Positions 12,146 to 24,097 of a DNA stretch of 64,000 bases are shown piece by piece (positions within the stretch are counted from its first letter, which is position 1; every line of letters begins with the position of its first letter). The notes below the pieces were generated by a model. That model was not told the origin of the DNA. It made no database searches and was given only the letters and a program-made list of their open reading frames with translations. The translations under genes were made by a program, and so were the position numbers. Source of the stretch: Melitaea cinxia (lineage: Eukaryota > Arthropoda > Insecta > Lepidoptera > Nymphalidae); assembly GCF_905220565.1 (NCBI RefSeq), contig NC_059419.1, positions 5,580,001-5,644,000 of the forward strand, read 5' to 3'.

Positions 12146-12529
12146 AACCGTTTATATCAAAAATTGTACCCGCTAGATCGAATTGTACTGTGTGGCTACA
12201 GTACTAAAGAATATGGCCACCCCCTCTGTTTCCGTGGGTGTCGTAAGAGGCGACTGAGGGATAACACGGTTCTGCTGCCACCTTGGAACTTGGAAAGCCG
12301 ACCGGTGGCGGGATAACCATCCAACTGCTGGCTTTGAAATACACAGGTCGAAGACGGGCAGCAGCGTTTTCGGTGCGACAAAGCCAGCCCTGCGGTCACC
12401 AACCCGCCTGCGCAGCGTGGTGACTATGGGCAAAGCACATGAGTTCACGTTATTTTTGGCGTAAACTTGTGGAGGCCTATGTCCAGCAGTGGACTGTATA
12501 GGCTGTAATGATGAACCGTTTATATCAAA
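12146..12529 (+). mobile_element. SINE family A, full copy with 16-bp target duplication
   Basis: AACCGTTTATATCAAA occurs at 12146-12161 and again at 12514-12529, bracketing the element 12162-12513. Landmarks: TGTGTGGCTACAGTA at 12189, GTCGTAAGAGGCGACTGAGG at 12240, the CCTGCGCAGCGTGGTGACT block, and an RTE-like tail with GGCTGTAATGATGA at the end. The perfect duplication implies a recent insertion by target-primed reverse transcription. About 27 bases lie 5' of the usual family start, with the octamer AATTGTAC repeated within them. ORFs inside are spurious. Confidence 0.85.
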
Positions 12530-13510
12530 TCTCAGAGCTTATAAGCGAAGATAGGATTTCGGGATAGTTACAATGTGGTCAGTCGCGGGAATGGGTGCAA
12601 ACATGATCATGGTGCTTGCCATATTGTCGAAATATTGGGAATTCATAATGACCAGCAACAAAGATAATAAATATACCGTTTTATATTTTAAATCATAGTC
12701 TTAAGTGATTAAGAACTACGCGGAGCGTGTAGTCTTTATTAACCTTATTAAAGTTGTTTTAAAATATTTTGTGATGTACATATAAATACTTCCTGGTATA
12801 TTATTATGTGTTATGTTATAATGATATTGCATATTATTTTTTAATAATTTTAATAAAAACAAATGATAATAATTAAAATATTAGTAGTGTAAGTTACTGT
12901 AAAGGTTACGTTTGTGCAATGAGAGTTGGCTAACGCGTCGGCATTTGTTCCATTGTTTGTGTATCAAAAGACTGCGTTACGATTTTACTAAAATTATTTC
13001 CAACGTAATATCTCCACTTCTAGACCTTGTATCAATATGAAATCTTTGCCATATATGAAATTAGACCTTCAGAGTTACAAATGTAGAAAAATTATTTTTT
13101 GTGTCGCGATTTGTTCGTGATACTTAAACATACAGATAGACAAAAATTCTAAAATAATTTGTATGTATAGCGCTCTTATAAAGACCGAAATCGGGTTACA
13201 ATTTTATTATGCGTGTAGATTAGTAAATTATTCAACGTCTACTAACGGAAATAAATTTATTTTCAAAGAAAGTTTGTTCTACAGACGTACCTACATAAAG
13301 CTTTTTCCTGCCATTGTTCCGTCCGGTCAAAGACAATTGTCGGAATCGTTATATATTTAAATTGCGCTTTTGTTTTAAATGATTTATCTTTAAGTGGTAT
13401 TAAATGTTTTCAACTTTAATTATGTTTATTAAGACAAGATGAATTGACGTTTTTATCTTTTATATAAATGCCTTGTACGCATAAAGTACCATTACTTACT
13501 TATCAATTTT
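12530..13510. other. Unique AT-rich spacer
   Basis: No gene recognised. Part of 13041-13145 vaguely resembles decayed Helitron-like sequence but lacks ends. Confidence 0.35.
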
Positions 13511-13880
13511 AACAGACTTCAAAAAAGGAGGAGGTTACTCAATTCGGTTGTATATATATTATGTATATTCGGGATAACTTCAGGTACCATGATAAGGAAA
13601 CCAGGATCTGATGATGGGGTCCTAAAGAAATCGAGGGAAACCTTCAAAAATCCTTAATAAATTTTTACTGGGTGTACCGATTTTGATGATTTTTAATTTA
13701 ATCGAAAGCCGATGTTTATCATGTGATCACATTTAAATTTCATCGAGATCTGATTATAACTTTTGGAGTATAATCTTTAATAATGCGTATTTACTTTACT
13801 ATTTCTTCGTCTACCCACGTTGTATTACTTGTCGCTGTAATTGAAGTCGGATTTTTTTCGTTTGCCAGCAAACACAATTA
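13511..13880 (+). repeat. Repeat F copy 1
   Basis: It opens with GACTTCAAAAAAGGAGGAGG and closes with TTGAAGTCGG followed by TTTGCCAGCAAACACAATTA. Internal blocks (GATAAGGAAACCAGGATCTG, GAAATCGAGGGAAACC, TTGATGATTTTTAA) are shared with 18704-19002 and 56561-56966. GACTTCAA and TTGAAGTC form a subterminal inverted repeat, but sequence beyond it is also shared, so the true termini lie outside. Probably a non-autonomous DNA element; class not proven. Confidence 0.6.
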
Positions 13881-14224
13881 TTATTATTCCTATGTGTGGC
13901 CAGAATAGAGCAGAGCCTTTTCAGGGCCCCAGTCGATCGCCTCATTTTCTAGTCGTGGTCGGATCTGAGTTTTTTAGTAAAATGGTATTTTTGTGTCATC
14001 AGAACTATATTACACCATACCGTATTCTTGAATTGAAAATATTAATAATTTATTATAAATATGTACCAAGTTCCGACTTTATTCATAGGGGGCAACGAAT
14101 ATATTGCGAGCTTTCCTCTCCTTAAGGTAGTTTAATGTTTGCAGTACCTATACGTTCTTAATATAAAATTTATATTTATTAAAATTAGTTCGTAGTGAGA
14201 ACTATGACTATATAATTTTTTTTT

Positions 14225-14322
14225 CTTCGTCATATGTCCCTTTTGTACCGCCTTAGCCCGCCTTTTGTACAATTCTTATTGCAATGTATTTTGCAATAAA
14301 GTATTAATAAATAAATAAATAA
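14225..14322 (+). repeat. LINE-like 3' end with AAAT tail
   Basis: GCAATAAAGTATT followed by (AAAT)n at about 14293-14322 resembles the ATT-tailed LINE end at 47954-48010 (minus strand) and the block at 3957-4010. The upstream boundary is approximate. Confidence 0.35.
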
Positions 14323-14825
14323 AATATGTGAGAATTGACAATCATAGACAATCGTGTTGTCTTTGTTAGTTGATTATACATAGCGTATTTCGAGTCCTTG
14401 CTTGTAATAAACTTTCCATATCTATCTGCTATGTAGATAGGATTCTATAAAGCTATTGTATCTTAGGCATATATTTTGAAGAAACGTTCGAACAATATTA
14501 ATATACGTGCGTCATATGTGATCGGAAACGGATATCATGTCCCAGAGCTCGCTATCACACAGACGTTGATCGATTGTTTGTTTACAGAGCCCTGCGGCCG
14601 AATATAGCGATCTTTTGTATTCACTCGTGTCGGTAACGCTTTTTAACAGTTCGCTAGACTGTTATACTAACTTAGTGATTAAACGTCCCTAATAGAAAGA
14701 AACATGTTAACAACCAGATTAAATTCGAAATGAATAATTTCTTTATTTAACTTGGCTTCAAAACCACTAGTGAGCCCTTATTGTAGTCAGTCAGACTACG
14801 ATAAATATCTTCATAACACGCGTTG
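14323..14825. other. Unique spacer
   Basis: No gene or repeat recognised; one moderately CpG-rich patch around 14520-14640. Confidence 0.35.
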
Positions 14826-14892
14826 TGAGCAGGGTTCGAACCTATTACCGCTAGTGTAATCGTCTTTGACCACTGCACCAACCGTTTCATGA
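14826..14892 (-). repeat. tRNA-like SINE head
   Basis: On the minus strand an A-box-like GTTGGTGCAGTGGTC is followed after about 30 bases by the B-box AGGTTCGAACCCTGC, the internal pol III promoter layout of tRNA-derived SINEs. No cloverleaf or CCA region could be completed, so this is read as a SINE head rather than a tRNA gene. Confidence 0.5.
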
Positions 14893-15647
14893 GTCAGATT
14901 AGGTTCGTAAAATTATTGATAATTGTCTTTTTAATTAAATATATAATCCCTTGCTTGTTAATTACATCAAGAAGAGATTATTTAGTCAGTAGTTATGATA
15001 AATGTTCTATTTAATCTTAATTTTTATCAAATTACTCGTCTAAAGGGGTTGTTTCATTTTGGGCCAGGTCTTTGTACAGTATTCGAAAAAATAGTATAAA
15101 ATCATAGAAATTAAAATAAAATATGCATTTAAGTAGTTTTACAGTGATTTAGAGGTAGTTTATAAAATTGATAATTGGGTACATACGTAGAATGGTAACT
15201 CTCGAAGTGCATCCACGCCATCTACCTATGTATTTTTGTTATCTATGTTAGATGAAATGTCACTATTTAAATAAATAAGACATGGAAATATCCGTCTCAG
15301 CCCCTTTTCACAACCCATTACTAGACACAGGTCTCCTCAGAATCGACTTGTTGTTGGATGCGTAGGTACCAGTTGTTTTAGTTATTTATAATTATGTAAA
15401 ATGTCATCATGACATTTGTGTACATGTCATTGTCAAAAAGGATGCCAAGTGGTTGCGATTTCAATTCTTAAAATAAAAACTACCTCGTAAAAAAGGCCTT
15501 TTAATGAGAAATAATGAAGAAATAATTACTATTTCATGAACCTGAACATTTTAAAATACTGTACAAATACCTAGCCCAGGCTCCATATAAATTTGAAACA
15601 ACCCCTTTCATCAATTACTGTTTAGGAAGTTATTGTATTGAAAAAAT
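14893..15647. other. Unique spacer
   Basis: AT-rich; nothing recognised. ACATTTGTGTACATGTCAT near 15410 is a short local palindrome-like patch. Confidence 0.3.
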
Positions 15648-16205
15648 ATGTGGCGACATCTATCGCGCGACATACGAACTACGAAATTAAAAACTGGCGT
15701 ATCTTACACCGCGATATTAAAGTTATCCGAAGATTTAACATATTTACAAGAACCTAAGCAAGACCTTGGCACAGCACACTGCACTTCGGCCGGTCAGCAA
15801 GCAGAGACTCACTTCTGGTCGACGCAGCAGCCAGCCACTATGCAGCACTGCACCACTTCGACTCACTGGAGCATATGTAGCATCACCGCAGACAGTTCCG
15901 ACTCACCGTGAACTACGTGGCATTTGGTTCCGACTCACTGGAATACTCCACTGGCCCGGCAAGCATCAGAAGATCTATGGACGACCCAACCTGCTATTAA
16001 CCTCCGGTCTCGGAGGGGAGTGATGTAGCGACATCTATCACGCGACATGCAAACTAGAGAAAACTGACGTATCCTACATCGCGATATCAGTTATCAGAGC
16101 GATAGAATATATATGCAAGAACTCGACAACAACCGTCAGGGCGTTAGCCCACCAGACACCACACTCGTCTGGTCGGAGGATCCTCCCTTTTCGATGGTGG
16201 ATGAG
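15648..16205 (+). mobile_element. LTR retrotransposon remnant
   Basis: Two related segments, each opening TGT.GCGACATCTATC (15648 and 16023), run in direct orientation and share blocks down to GCAAGAACTCGAC / ACAAGAACCTAAG. Just before the second is a purine-rich tract (GGAGGGGAGTGATG), where an LTR element keeps its plus-strand primer next to the 3' LTR. About 230 bases of GC-richer internal DNA remain between them, with no intact frame, so most of gag-pol is gone. A third, minus-strand LTR-like piece is at 40201-40314. The clade is not determined. Confidence 0.5.
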
Positions 16206-16764
16206 GACCTTTACACCTTGTTCCTCATATCCCCCAAAAATAGTTTGACCAAAATTTATAAAAACATGAATTTATTTATTATAATTACAGTTAATATTAT
16301 TGCTTGACTTTTGCAGTACACGTTTTGTAATTCAACATGGATTGCCATGAAGGTCAACCTAACCCTCAGTACATAGTTCAACTAACCCGCTAATGGGGTA
16401 GGTTGAGTGGATTTCTGCGTTTCACATGTAGAACTACAATTAAACCATTGCCTATAGTTGGAACTAAATGTAATTACTGTTGTAAATTTTTATATTATAG
16501 ACAATGAAATTGTTTTTATTAAATATCTTAATATTTTAGTGTCTCTTTAATTGTAAAGAAAAAAAATCCTTTAATTGGTATAATTTTTTTTTCTTATGTT
16601 TGTTTACGTCAATTTCACTCAACTTTTTCGGACCTTATCGCTGTTTATTAAGTTTTTTAAAAGCCCGATGTTTCGAATGCTTTTTTTCCGCGGAACATTA
16701 TCTATTACACCTACAAATCCCCCCATTTTAAGGAACGCAGTAAGGAGTCGAACGCTTAATATAA
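16206..16764. other. Unique spacer
   Basis: No gene recognised. AACCTAACCC and the near-inverse GGGGTAGGTTG lie at 16353-16408. Confidence 0.3.
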
Positions 16765-16943
16765 TATATACTAATATTATAAAGCAGAAGAGTCTGTTTG
16801 TTTGTTTGAACGCGCTAAACTCTGCAATTACAGGTCCGATTCAAAAAATTCTTTCAGTGTTAGATAGCCCATTTATCGAGGAAGGCTATAGGCTATTTTT
16901 TTTTTTTCAAATTAACGCGTGTGAAACCGCGGAGCACAGCTAG
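16765..16943 (+). mobile_element. Short Helitron-like element, diverged
   Basis: Sister of 1960-2148: TATACTAATATTATAAAGCA start, GAACGCGCTAA and GAGGAAGGCTATAGGCT inside, ACCGCGGAGCACAG then CTAG end. The 5' TC is mutated to TA. Confidence 0.6.
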
Positions 16944-17502
16944 TGTATACATATAGGTAATAAAAAATATTAGGTACTATATAATAAAAAAATATGTTAA
17001 TTATTGTTTGTTTTGTTATGAAAACTTCAATTACAAATTATATGATTATTCGATATATGATTATCATTTGTTCAAATATAATATTCGTAAAAAGTATTTG
17101 TCTTCAAATGAATCTCGACATCGTTTATAAACATGTGTATGGTTCTAATCCGTGCAAATAGCTTCAGTAAATTTGTATTTCAATGTATGTGTAAATAGGT
17201 GTGTTTGCTCAAAAAATTTTAATTATACGTTAAAACAATTTTTTGTAGTAATAGAATGGTTACCGAATTACACGGTTATTTTATTTGATGTTATAATTAA
17301 TAATTATGTATATAAAGAAGTGGTTTTAACACACACACTCGGACGTCGGTGTCTAAAGTAGGTAATTTAATGTCTGTGTTTTTAGTACCTAATTTTATAA
17401 AGAAAATGATAAAAACTTAAAACCGGTTCTAAAATGTGCGTCATTGAAGTTTAAACTCAGTTTAATATCATTTATATCTCAATATTAATATTGACGACGA
17501 CA
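16944..17502. other. Unique AT-rich spacer
   Basis: No gene recognised; open frames here are low-complexity. Confidence 0.3.
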
Positions 17503-17570
17503 TATATATAAAATTCTCGTGTCACTATGTTAGTTACAATACTCCTCCGAAACGGCGGGATCAAAGTAAT
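17503..17570 (+). repeat. 5' fragment of a Helitron-like element
   Basis: TATATATAAAATTCTCGTGT and CTCCTCCGAAACGGC match the start of the element at 59797. It is truncated after about 68 bases. Confidence 0.45.
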
Positions 17571-17744
17571 AAAATACTTATCTATTAATTCATCAACTCA
17601 AGATGAAATACATTTTTTTTTTTATGTAAATAGTTTTATTTTTTATTATTAGAAATTTGGTTAAAATTATTTTTATATTACTTTTTTAATTATAACTATA
17701 ACAGCTAAAAAAATATTTACCTCAACTAGAACGTTAAGAGCAGA

Positions 17745-17830
17745 GCATTGGAGATAGGGTCGGCAACGAGCTTGCGATGCTTGGTGTTGCAAGCGTCTAT
17801 AAGCTACGGTAATCGCTTACCATTTAAGAT
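17745..17830 (+). repeat. Repeat C 3' fragment
   Basis: GGGTCGGCAACGAGCTTGCG, GTGTTGCAAGCGTC and ATAAGCTACGGTAATCGCTT match the 3' part of repeat C. Confidence 0.6.
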
Positions 17831-18016
17831 TTGTATCCCCTATGTCATGGAAATTATTTTTTTATCGGAGCAAAATCTGTAGCAAATATAATCGATATAA
17901 TATGACGATTCGAAGGTGCTTTTGAATTCAGCCTATTTGAATAAAGCTATTTTGATTTTATCAACAATTGTAAGAAACTTTGAACGGCTTGTCTATAATT
18001 ATATAGTCGTAATATA

Positions 18017-18203
18017 TCTATATATATTTGAAATTATGAATATTTGTCATTTCACCACGCCAGAATGGCTGAAATAATATAGATAAAATTTGGTATTATC
18101 ACATACAGATGGCTGGAGGTCCAGATTAATACGTGGAATACTTTTTACCCTAAAATTACATAAGGATAGAAATTACACGAGTAAAACCGCAAGATACAAC
18201 TAG
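18017..18203 (+). mobile_element. Decayed Helitron-like element
   Basis: Starts TCTATATATATTT after an A and ends CTAG before a T, with ACCGCAAGATACAA in the position of the usual CCGCGGG hairpin arm. The middle is diverged. Confidence 0.4.
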
Positions 18204-18703
18204 TATTACCTTACATATGAATTGCTACATAGTAATTTTTTGTTTTGTTGTTACAGGTAAATATCATCAACGCTTCCGCAATCATCCACAACATTATTAA
18301 TTTAATTATATGGGTTGGTAAATAATTAACTATGTAATAATGATATCACGAACAAATTATATTATTGTATTATGTAGTCAAGTTGAATAATCTCGTTTAA
18401 ATTTATAATATATTATTATTTATAAATCACGAACATTTTCATACAAATTAATCACCGACTGAAGACGTTAATTATAATAGAAAGTTTTTTATACCTAAAT
18501 ATTTAACAAATAAAAGTAGTAAAGAAATTTTTAATTTTATTTAATGATTACTTTCAATTTTTATTGCTTTGAATTTTTTTTAATTAAATAAAAAAATTAC
18601 ACAGCCATATATATACTATTCAAAAGTTAAATATGTGTATGAAAAAATATGAAAATAACCTACATTATTTTTACTTAAATTTAAAATAGTAACAGATTTT
18701 TTT
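18204..18703. other. AT-rich spacer
   Basis: A good splice-acceptor-like tract (TTTTGTTGTTACAG) ends at 18257, but the following frame has no recognisable product. Otherwise nothing is seen. Confidence 0.3.
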
Positions 18704-19002
18704 AACCGACTTCAAAAAAGGAGGAATATCCTAAGTGTGGTACATGATAAGGAAACCAGGATCTGATGATGGGATCCCAGAGAAATCGAGGGAAACCCTC
18801 TAAAATCCGCATAACTTTTTACCGGGTGTACTGATTTTGATGATTTTTAACATGTGGTCACATTTAAATTTCATCTGATTACAACTTTTGGAGTAATCTT
18901 TGATAATGCGTATTTACTTGACCTTTTTTTCGTCTACCTACGTTGTATTACTTGTCGATGTAATTGAACTCGGTTTTTTTTCGATTGCCAGCAAACACAA
19001 TT
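18704..19002 (+). repeat. Repeat F copy 2
   Basis: AACCGACTTCAAAAAAGGAG start, AACCAGGATCTGATGATGGG and AATCGAGGGAAACCC inside, CGGTTTTTTTTCGATTGCC and CAGCAAACACAATTAT at the end. It lacks about 60 bases near the left end and some internal sequence relative to copy 1. Confidence 0.6.
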
Positions 19003-19332
19003 ATATACCAAAATTTTCAAAGATAATCTTTGCAAGAATAAATAGTGCTAACTAAACTTGCTATCACCGTTCCTCCCACACTGTTAGTAGGTATACTGAG
19101 GATACGAGTATCATAGTTTTATATCTCATCTCGGCTAAAGTCTAGACCGGGTCACTTTGTCTAGACCGAACTAAGCTCATAATGCGGTCAATCAGATCTT
19201 ATCTCTCGTCGATCTAAATTTAAGGCGATTAGATTGTTAGAAATTGAAAGTCTATGTAATTTTAAACTTATTTTTAGACTTTATATATACATCTTGTTTT
19301 ATTTAAAATTAAAAATTGATAGTAGTTTATTA
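19003..19332. other. Unique spacer
   Basis: A GTCTAGACCG motif is repeated at 19140-19170. Nothing else recognised. Confidence 0.3.
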
Positions 19333-19540
19333 CTAGACTTTCGCCCGCGGCTTCGCCTGCGTGAATTACGTGATATTGGATGTTCCGTTTTCTCCAGTTA
19401 AAATAAGGCTATTTTCAGTCAGTGATAACGTAGCGTTCTCGCGGTTAAAGAATTTTTAAAATCGTTCTAGCGGTTTATGCGTTTATCCATTGCAAGCAAA
19501 CTCAAAACCAAGTTTTATCTCTTTGTAATATTAGTAAAGA
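19333..19540 (-). mobile_element. Short Helitron-like element
   Basis: Minus-strand start TCTTTACTAATATTACAAAG at 19540 and CTAG end at 19336-19333. The hairpin GCAGGCGAAGCCGCGGGCGA precedes the end. The element at 45690-45888 is a decayed relative. Confidence 0.65.
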
Positions 19541-19952
19541 TTAGTAGAAAGTATAATATTATAGGGCTATTGGGTATATAAATAGAAACATTTCATTTAA
19601 TTAATGAGCGGTGTACAAAAAGAACATTCGACCAAAAATAAATATATGTTAAATGTTTATCATGGAAATATTGAATACGTCTATATGGTGGTGATAATAA
19701 TAAAAATATATAATACTTAAATAACATTTAACCCATATTCACATAATTTTAAAAAAAATATCTAAACCTATTTATCGATATCTTAAAAAAAAGTAGTATA
19801 TTTGTGTGAGAAAACGATAAATGAACTACATGATAACACGACTTTCACACTAGCGCTTTGACATTTATTACTGTAGAGGTTACATTAAGTCACTTTCAGT
19901 CGCAGGTTCGAATCTTAATTGCCGTTCCATTTTTAAAAGCTATATAAAATGT

Positions 19953-20432
19953 CTTCGAGTCTTCACTTCGAAGATTCCGCAATGCTTGAAGACAAAAGTT
20001 TTCGAGCAATGCGTCCTGCCTGTGTTAACATACGGAGCCGAGACGTGGACACTGACCAAGGGACTGGTCCACAAGTTTAAAGTCGCTCAACGTGCAATGG
20101 AACGGGCTATGCTTGGGGTCTCTCTCAAAGACAGGATTAGAAATGAGACTATCCGCGGGAGAACGAAAGTAACCGACATAGCCCACAGAATTAGCAAGTT
20201 GAAGTGGCAGTGGGCTGGTCATCTGTGTCGCAGGACCGATGGCCGTTGGAGTAGACGGGTCCTAGAGTGGAGACCGCGTCTTGGCAAACGCAGTGTGGGA
20301 CGTCCTCCGGCCCGTTGGACCGACGATCTACGTAAGATTGCCGGTGTAGGCTGGATGAGGATTGCGGAAGACCGGGATGTGTGGCGCGAACTTGGGGAGG
20401 CCTATGTCCAGCAGTGGACTGCGATAGGCTGA
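19953..20432 (+). CDS. RTE-clade LINE reverse-transcriptase C-terminus, 5'-truncated
   Basis: This is the last about 160 codons of the ORF of an RTE-type non-LTR retrotransposon. The frame is open from the truncation point at 19953 to the stop at 20432, beginning LRVFTSKIPQCLKTKVFEQ. It keeps the post-palm motif VLPVLTYGAETWTLTK and the family's C-terminal block (RWTDDLRKIAGVGWMRIAED, ending AYVQQWTAIG). The polymerase catalytic motifs and the endonuclease are absent, so it cannot act. ATATAAAATGT at 19942-19952 and 20437-20447 is the target duplication, which fixes the insertion at 19953-20436 and shows a 5'-truncated target-primed insertion. There is no ATG at the left end and none is expected. 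The last about 55 bases are nearly identical to the SINE A tails in this window. Confidence 0.85.
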   Translation, partial: LRVFTSKIPQCLKTKVFEQCVLPVLTYGAETWTLTKGLVHKFKVAQRAMERAMLGVSLKDRIRNETIRGRTKVTDIAHRISKLKWQWAGHLCRRTDGRWSRRVLEWRPRLGKRSVGRPPARWTDDLRKIAGVGWMRIAEDRDVWRELGEAYVQQWTAIG

Positions 20433-20547
20433 AGTGATATAAAATGTGTCTATTTTCGTAACTTGTTTGACGGTTAAGATAGAAATTATCGTATTTTATT
20501 TTTTAATTTAATAAATATAATGACAATTTCAGACTCCTAGTAGCAAA

Positions 20548-20864
20548 TCTATACAAATAAATAAAATTGGAGTGTCTGTTTGTATCATTAAAATAACCGC
20601 TTTTTACTATATGCATATAGATGTATACACGGTACATATACCAAAATAACATTTTTTACAATTTTTATGTCTGTCTATTAGTTCCGGCTAATTTCTGAAA
20701 CGGCTGGACCGATTTTGACGGGACTTTCACTGGCAGATAGCTGATGCAGTAAGGAGTATCTTAGGCTACTTTTATTTTAGAAAATTATTTATTTTCTAAC
20801 TCTGCGAACTGAACAATAAAAATTTTGTCAAATTCCACGCGAACGAAGTCGCGGACACAGCTAG
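20548..20864 (+). mobile_element. Helitron-like non-autonomous element
   Basis: A|TC...CTAG|T ends; TCTATACAAATAAATAAAAT start; CGCGAACGAAGTCGCG hairpin 10 bases before the end. It is a sister of 5376-5708 on the other strand and has no coding capacity. Confidence 0.7.
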
Positions 20865-21529
20865 TATGAAAATAAATAGCAAATATACAAATCACATTTT
20901 GAGATCATACACATTTCGGACAAAAGAAAAAACAATTGAGTGGTGCTTGATTGACAACTAGCTGTGAACAACTGTTGACTTGTAGAGAATTAAAGAATAA
21001 CGGCCTTCGTAGGCAACAAGACCTACACCCGACAGTTAGATGTTTAAAAGTAATATTACAGAACATTGCAAAGTTATAGCGTCGTTATAAAGTGTATTTG
21101 ACTTCTTGATAATACCGTTTTCTAATAGTCATATAATTATACAGTAAATCCACAATTTCTTGATACAAACAAATATTTAAATGTAACGTATAAATAGTAA
21201 TAATTATAGACAATATTGAATGCTATTTATTTGACATATCTACGTATGCACTGCGTATGCATATTGCGAAATCATTGTTTATTGTTAGATTACATAACGA
21301 CGTTTATTTATCATTCCGTGTTATATAAAACATACCCTTGTATCAACACAAGGCAATTTTCTCTGCTCCAAGGTTGCTTGGATGAGATATCTTAGGCGAT
21401 AAGATCGACTTTTGTACCGAGTGTACTAATACAATAGTGTTTTTGTTAAGACTGTTTGTTCGTTAAAACGTTTAGCTAGTTAGGTTTTATTTTAATAAAA
21501 AATTGCTATATGAAGATTATGGAGTTAGA
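20865..21529. other. Unique spacer
   Basis: No gene or known repeat recognised. Confidence 0.3.
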
Positions 21530-21993
21530 TCTATATACCTACATATAATAAAATGGTAGGAAAGTCAAAACTGTACATTGAATATTTTTTTAAAAGAATA
21601 CTTGGGGTGTGATCTACAATCGATACCGAATCCAAAAATATAGTTTTTAGAATTTTTGTCTGTTTGTCTGTTTTTCTGTTTGTCTGTATGTATGTCCGGG
21701 ATAAACTTAAAAAGTACTGCATGGATTATTGGATAATTTGGCACGAGTATTATTAAGAAGTCGGGTCAGCATATAGGCTACAAATTATTACACTATCACC
21801 TACGGGGAACGAGCAGTGAACCTTTATTTCTTCAACGCATTCTGTAACAACGTGTAATCTAACGACGCATATTTGAATGTTGTTATTATGTTATTAACCA
21901 TGCTATAAGCTAGCTTCACACTATAAATAAAGACATTCTGTAGTATGTTTAGTAGCAGCATTGCACCCGTGCGAAGCAGGGGCGGTTCGCTAG
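21530..21993 (+). mobile_element. Helitron-like element, 464 bp
   Basis: A|TC at 21530 and CTAG|T at 21990-21993. CCCGTGCGAAGCAGGGG forms the 3' hairpin. An internal GTCTGTTTGTCTG stretch (21658-21695) is characteristic of these repeats. Confidence 0.65.
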
Positions 21994-23798
21994 TACAAGA
22001 TATAAAGGTTTGGTTTATATAATCAATTAATCAATCAAAAATATTTATTTATACAAGTAGGCTTTTAAAAGCTTTTGAATCGTTGGTTTGAAATGCGGAG
22101 TCTACTGAAAAGGAACGAAAAAATTCCATCGATCGAATAGGAGTGAGTGTATCAAAAAATCTGACAAAAACCAAACAAAAAATGCGGATCAAAAGCAAGA
22201 TGTATTTACATATTTACCTATGTATTGTTAATTGACATCTGCAAACATAATAACGCAATTGGTAATAAGTAGTATTTAGTTATTCCACACCCAAAGGATG
22301 TCGATCTAGGTGTTAACCCAATCATAAGACCGCTAAACGCTCGACCATAAGACTTTATATTTGAAATCGTAACAGAACTGACTTTAAAATTTTACGGAAT
22401 ACTTTTGTTTATAGCTCTAATGGTAGCATGATGTTTAAAGCCTGCAAATTTTTCCTCAATATATTCATCATCATCAAATTGGGCAGGAAATTCATGAGAT
22501 GAGTGCGTTAGAAATGTTCAATACTTACGCATCTCGTTGGAGTTCTGGAATAATTAGTAGCAGGTCCTTTATTCAGAATCTTCAATTACTTTCAATGTAA
22601 TTAATTTAGTAGTTTACAAGTAAGAGTAATAAGCATAGGTATATTGTCATAACCTCTCACTATTATACTATTGTAGAATTGATTTTAAGGCGTTACATAC
22701 AGTGCGTGCCTAAAACCTTACGGATAAAAGGAATTTGTTATAAAGTCAACACCTTTGATTGATCTCCATTCTCCTTAGTGATTAGATAGCTCTATGAAAT
22801 TCGTAAGGGTCGTTTAAGACTATTCAAGTTATGTTTTTTTTGAGTTATGTTCAGTAACCGATATAATACACCTTTAAAAAAGTTCTGTAATCCAACCTTA
22901 AGATATACGTAAATGTGTTTTACACGAAATATTGTTATTTTATTCTGATGTATGTATACCATGTCAAAATCTGTCAGCTGTGAGAAGCAAAAAAAAAAAA
23001 ACTAAACGTATGAAAGTAACCATTATTAAGCGTGTCTCACTTCCGGAAAAAAGACATCTTACATCCTGGTCCCGTCGACCCCAACAAAGTATTTTTTCCA
23101 CTGCTTCATAAAATTGAGGTTTTATAAAAAAATGTGACCGCTATGGAACGCAGTAGTTCTTGTTTATGTAATATATACGAATACGAAAACTATTTTTTTT
23201 TGTTTAAAAAAACTTTGTTATTGAAGTTAAAATTAAGGAAATACACTAGACCACACGTTAGAAAAACTTTAGATCTTGAATTTAATAGAGACATGTTTAT
23301 ACACAAGTTTAAAAAATGTTACGTAAACTTTTTTGGACAACCGAAACAATAAATAAATTTTAAAGAATTGCTTTCGACGTTACAAGTTTTAATTTGAAAT
23401 TATTCACTAAAAACGTGTACAAAACGTGGCTGTCAATTTTTTGAAACATTTACAAAATGGCATAAAAAGTTATGTGGCATATTAAAAGATATTTTTGTCA
23501 ATCAGTGTTACTTGCATCGAACTAACCTGCCGCCGCCTGCTCGTATACGTTAGTTAGTACATAATAATCTATTGTTTAGACACGAGATTTCATCTCGCTA
23601 AATAATTTTAATTTTTGTAACGAGTCCTACTTTCGTAATGTCGTAAGCGACATGCGTTTGCGCAACCGTTGCATGACATTTTGACGGACAGAAATAGTAG
23701 TAACGGCCTAATTCTACGCCCCTTGAATATACTATACGGTCTAATTTAAAGCATGTATGCTGTATTACAAAGTATACAACACTTACATAAAACTTTAA
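21994..23798. other. Unique stretch
   Basis: No convincing gene. A 72-codon frame at 23134-23352 lacks an ATG-led recognisable domain. A CpG patch at 23640-23700 contains a 21-base segment shared, inverted, with 37262-37283. Confidence 0.3.
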
Positions 23799-24097
23799 TC
23801 TATAATATAAAAATGAATCGCTGAATGTGTTGCTAAGCGCAAAACTCGAGAACGGTTGGACCGATTTCGCTAATTCTTTTTTTAAAATATTCCTTGAAGT
23901 ACGAGGATGGTTCGTACGGAGAGAAAAATTCTAAAAAAAAAAAAAAAAAAAATTAAATTTCCTGAAAAAGTCTAAAAAAAACACTTTTCTATACTCCCAT
24001 ACAAAAGATTTGTGATAATATTTAAAAGTCAATTTGAACTTTAATACCATACGATAAAGTTTGTGTTAGGCGATACGAAGTTCGTCGGGTCAGCTAG
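23799..24097 (+). mobile_element. Helitron-like element
   Basis: A|TCTATAATATAAAAATGAAT start and GTCAG then CTAG|T end, with an ACGAAGTTCGTCGGG hairpin. A poly-A run of about 20 lies inside at 23934-23953. Confidence 0.65.

Noticed and set aside
14826..14892. Possible tRNA gene on the minus strand
   Set aside because: A and B boxes are present, but no cloverleaf with a 7-bp acceptor stem was found.
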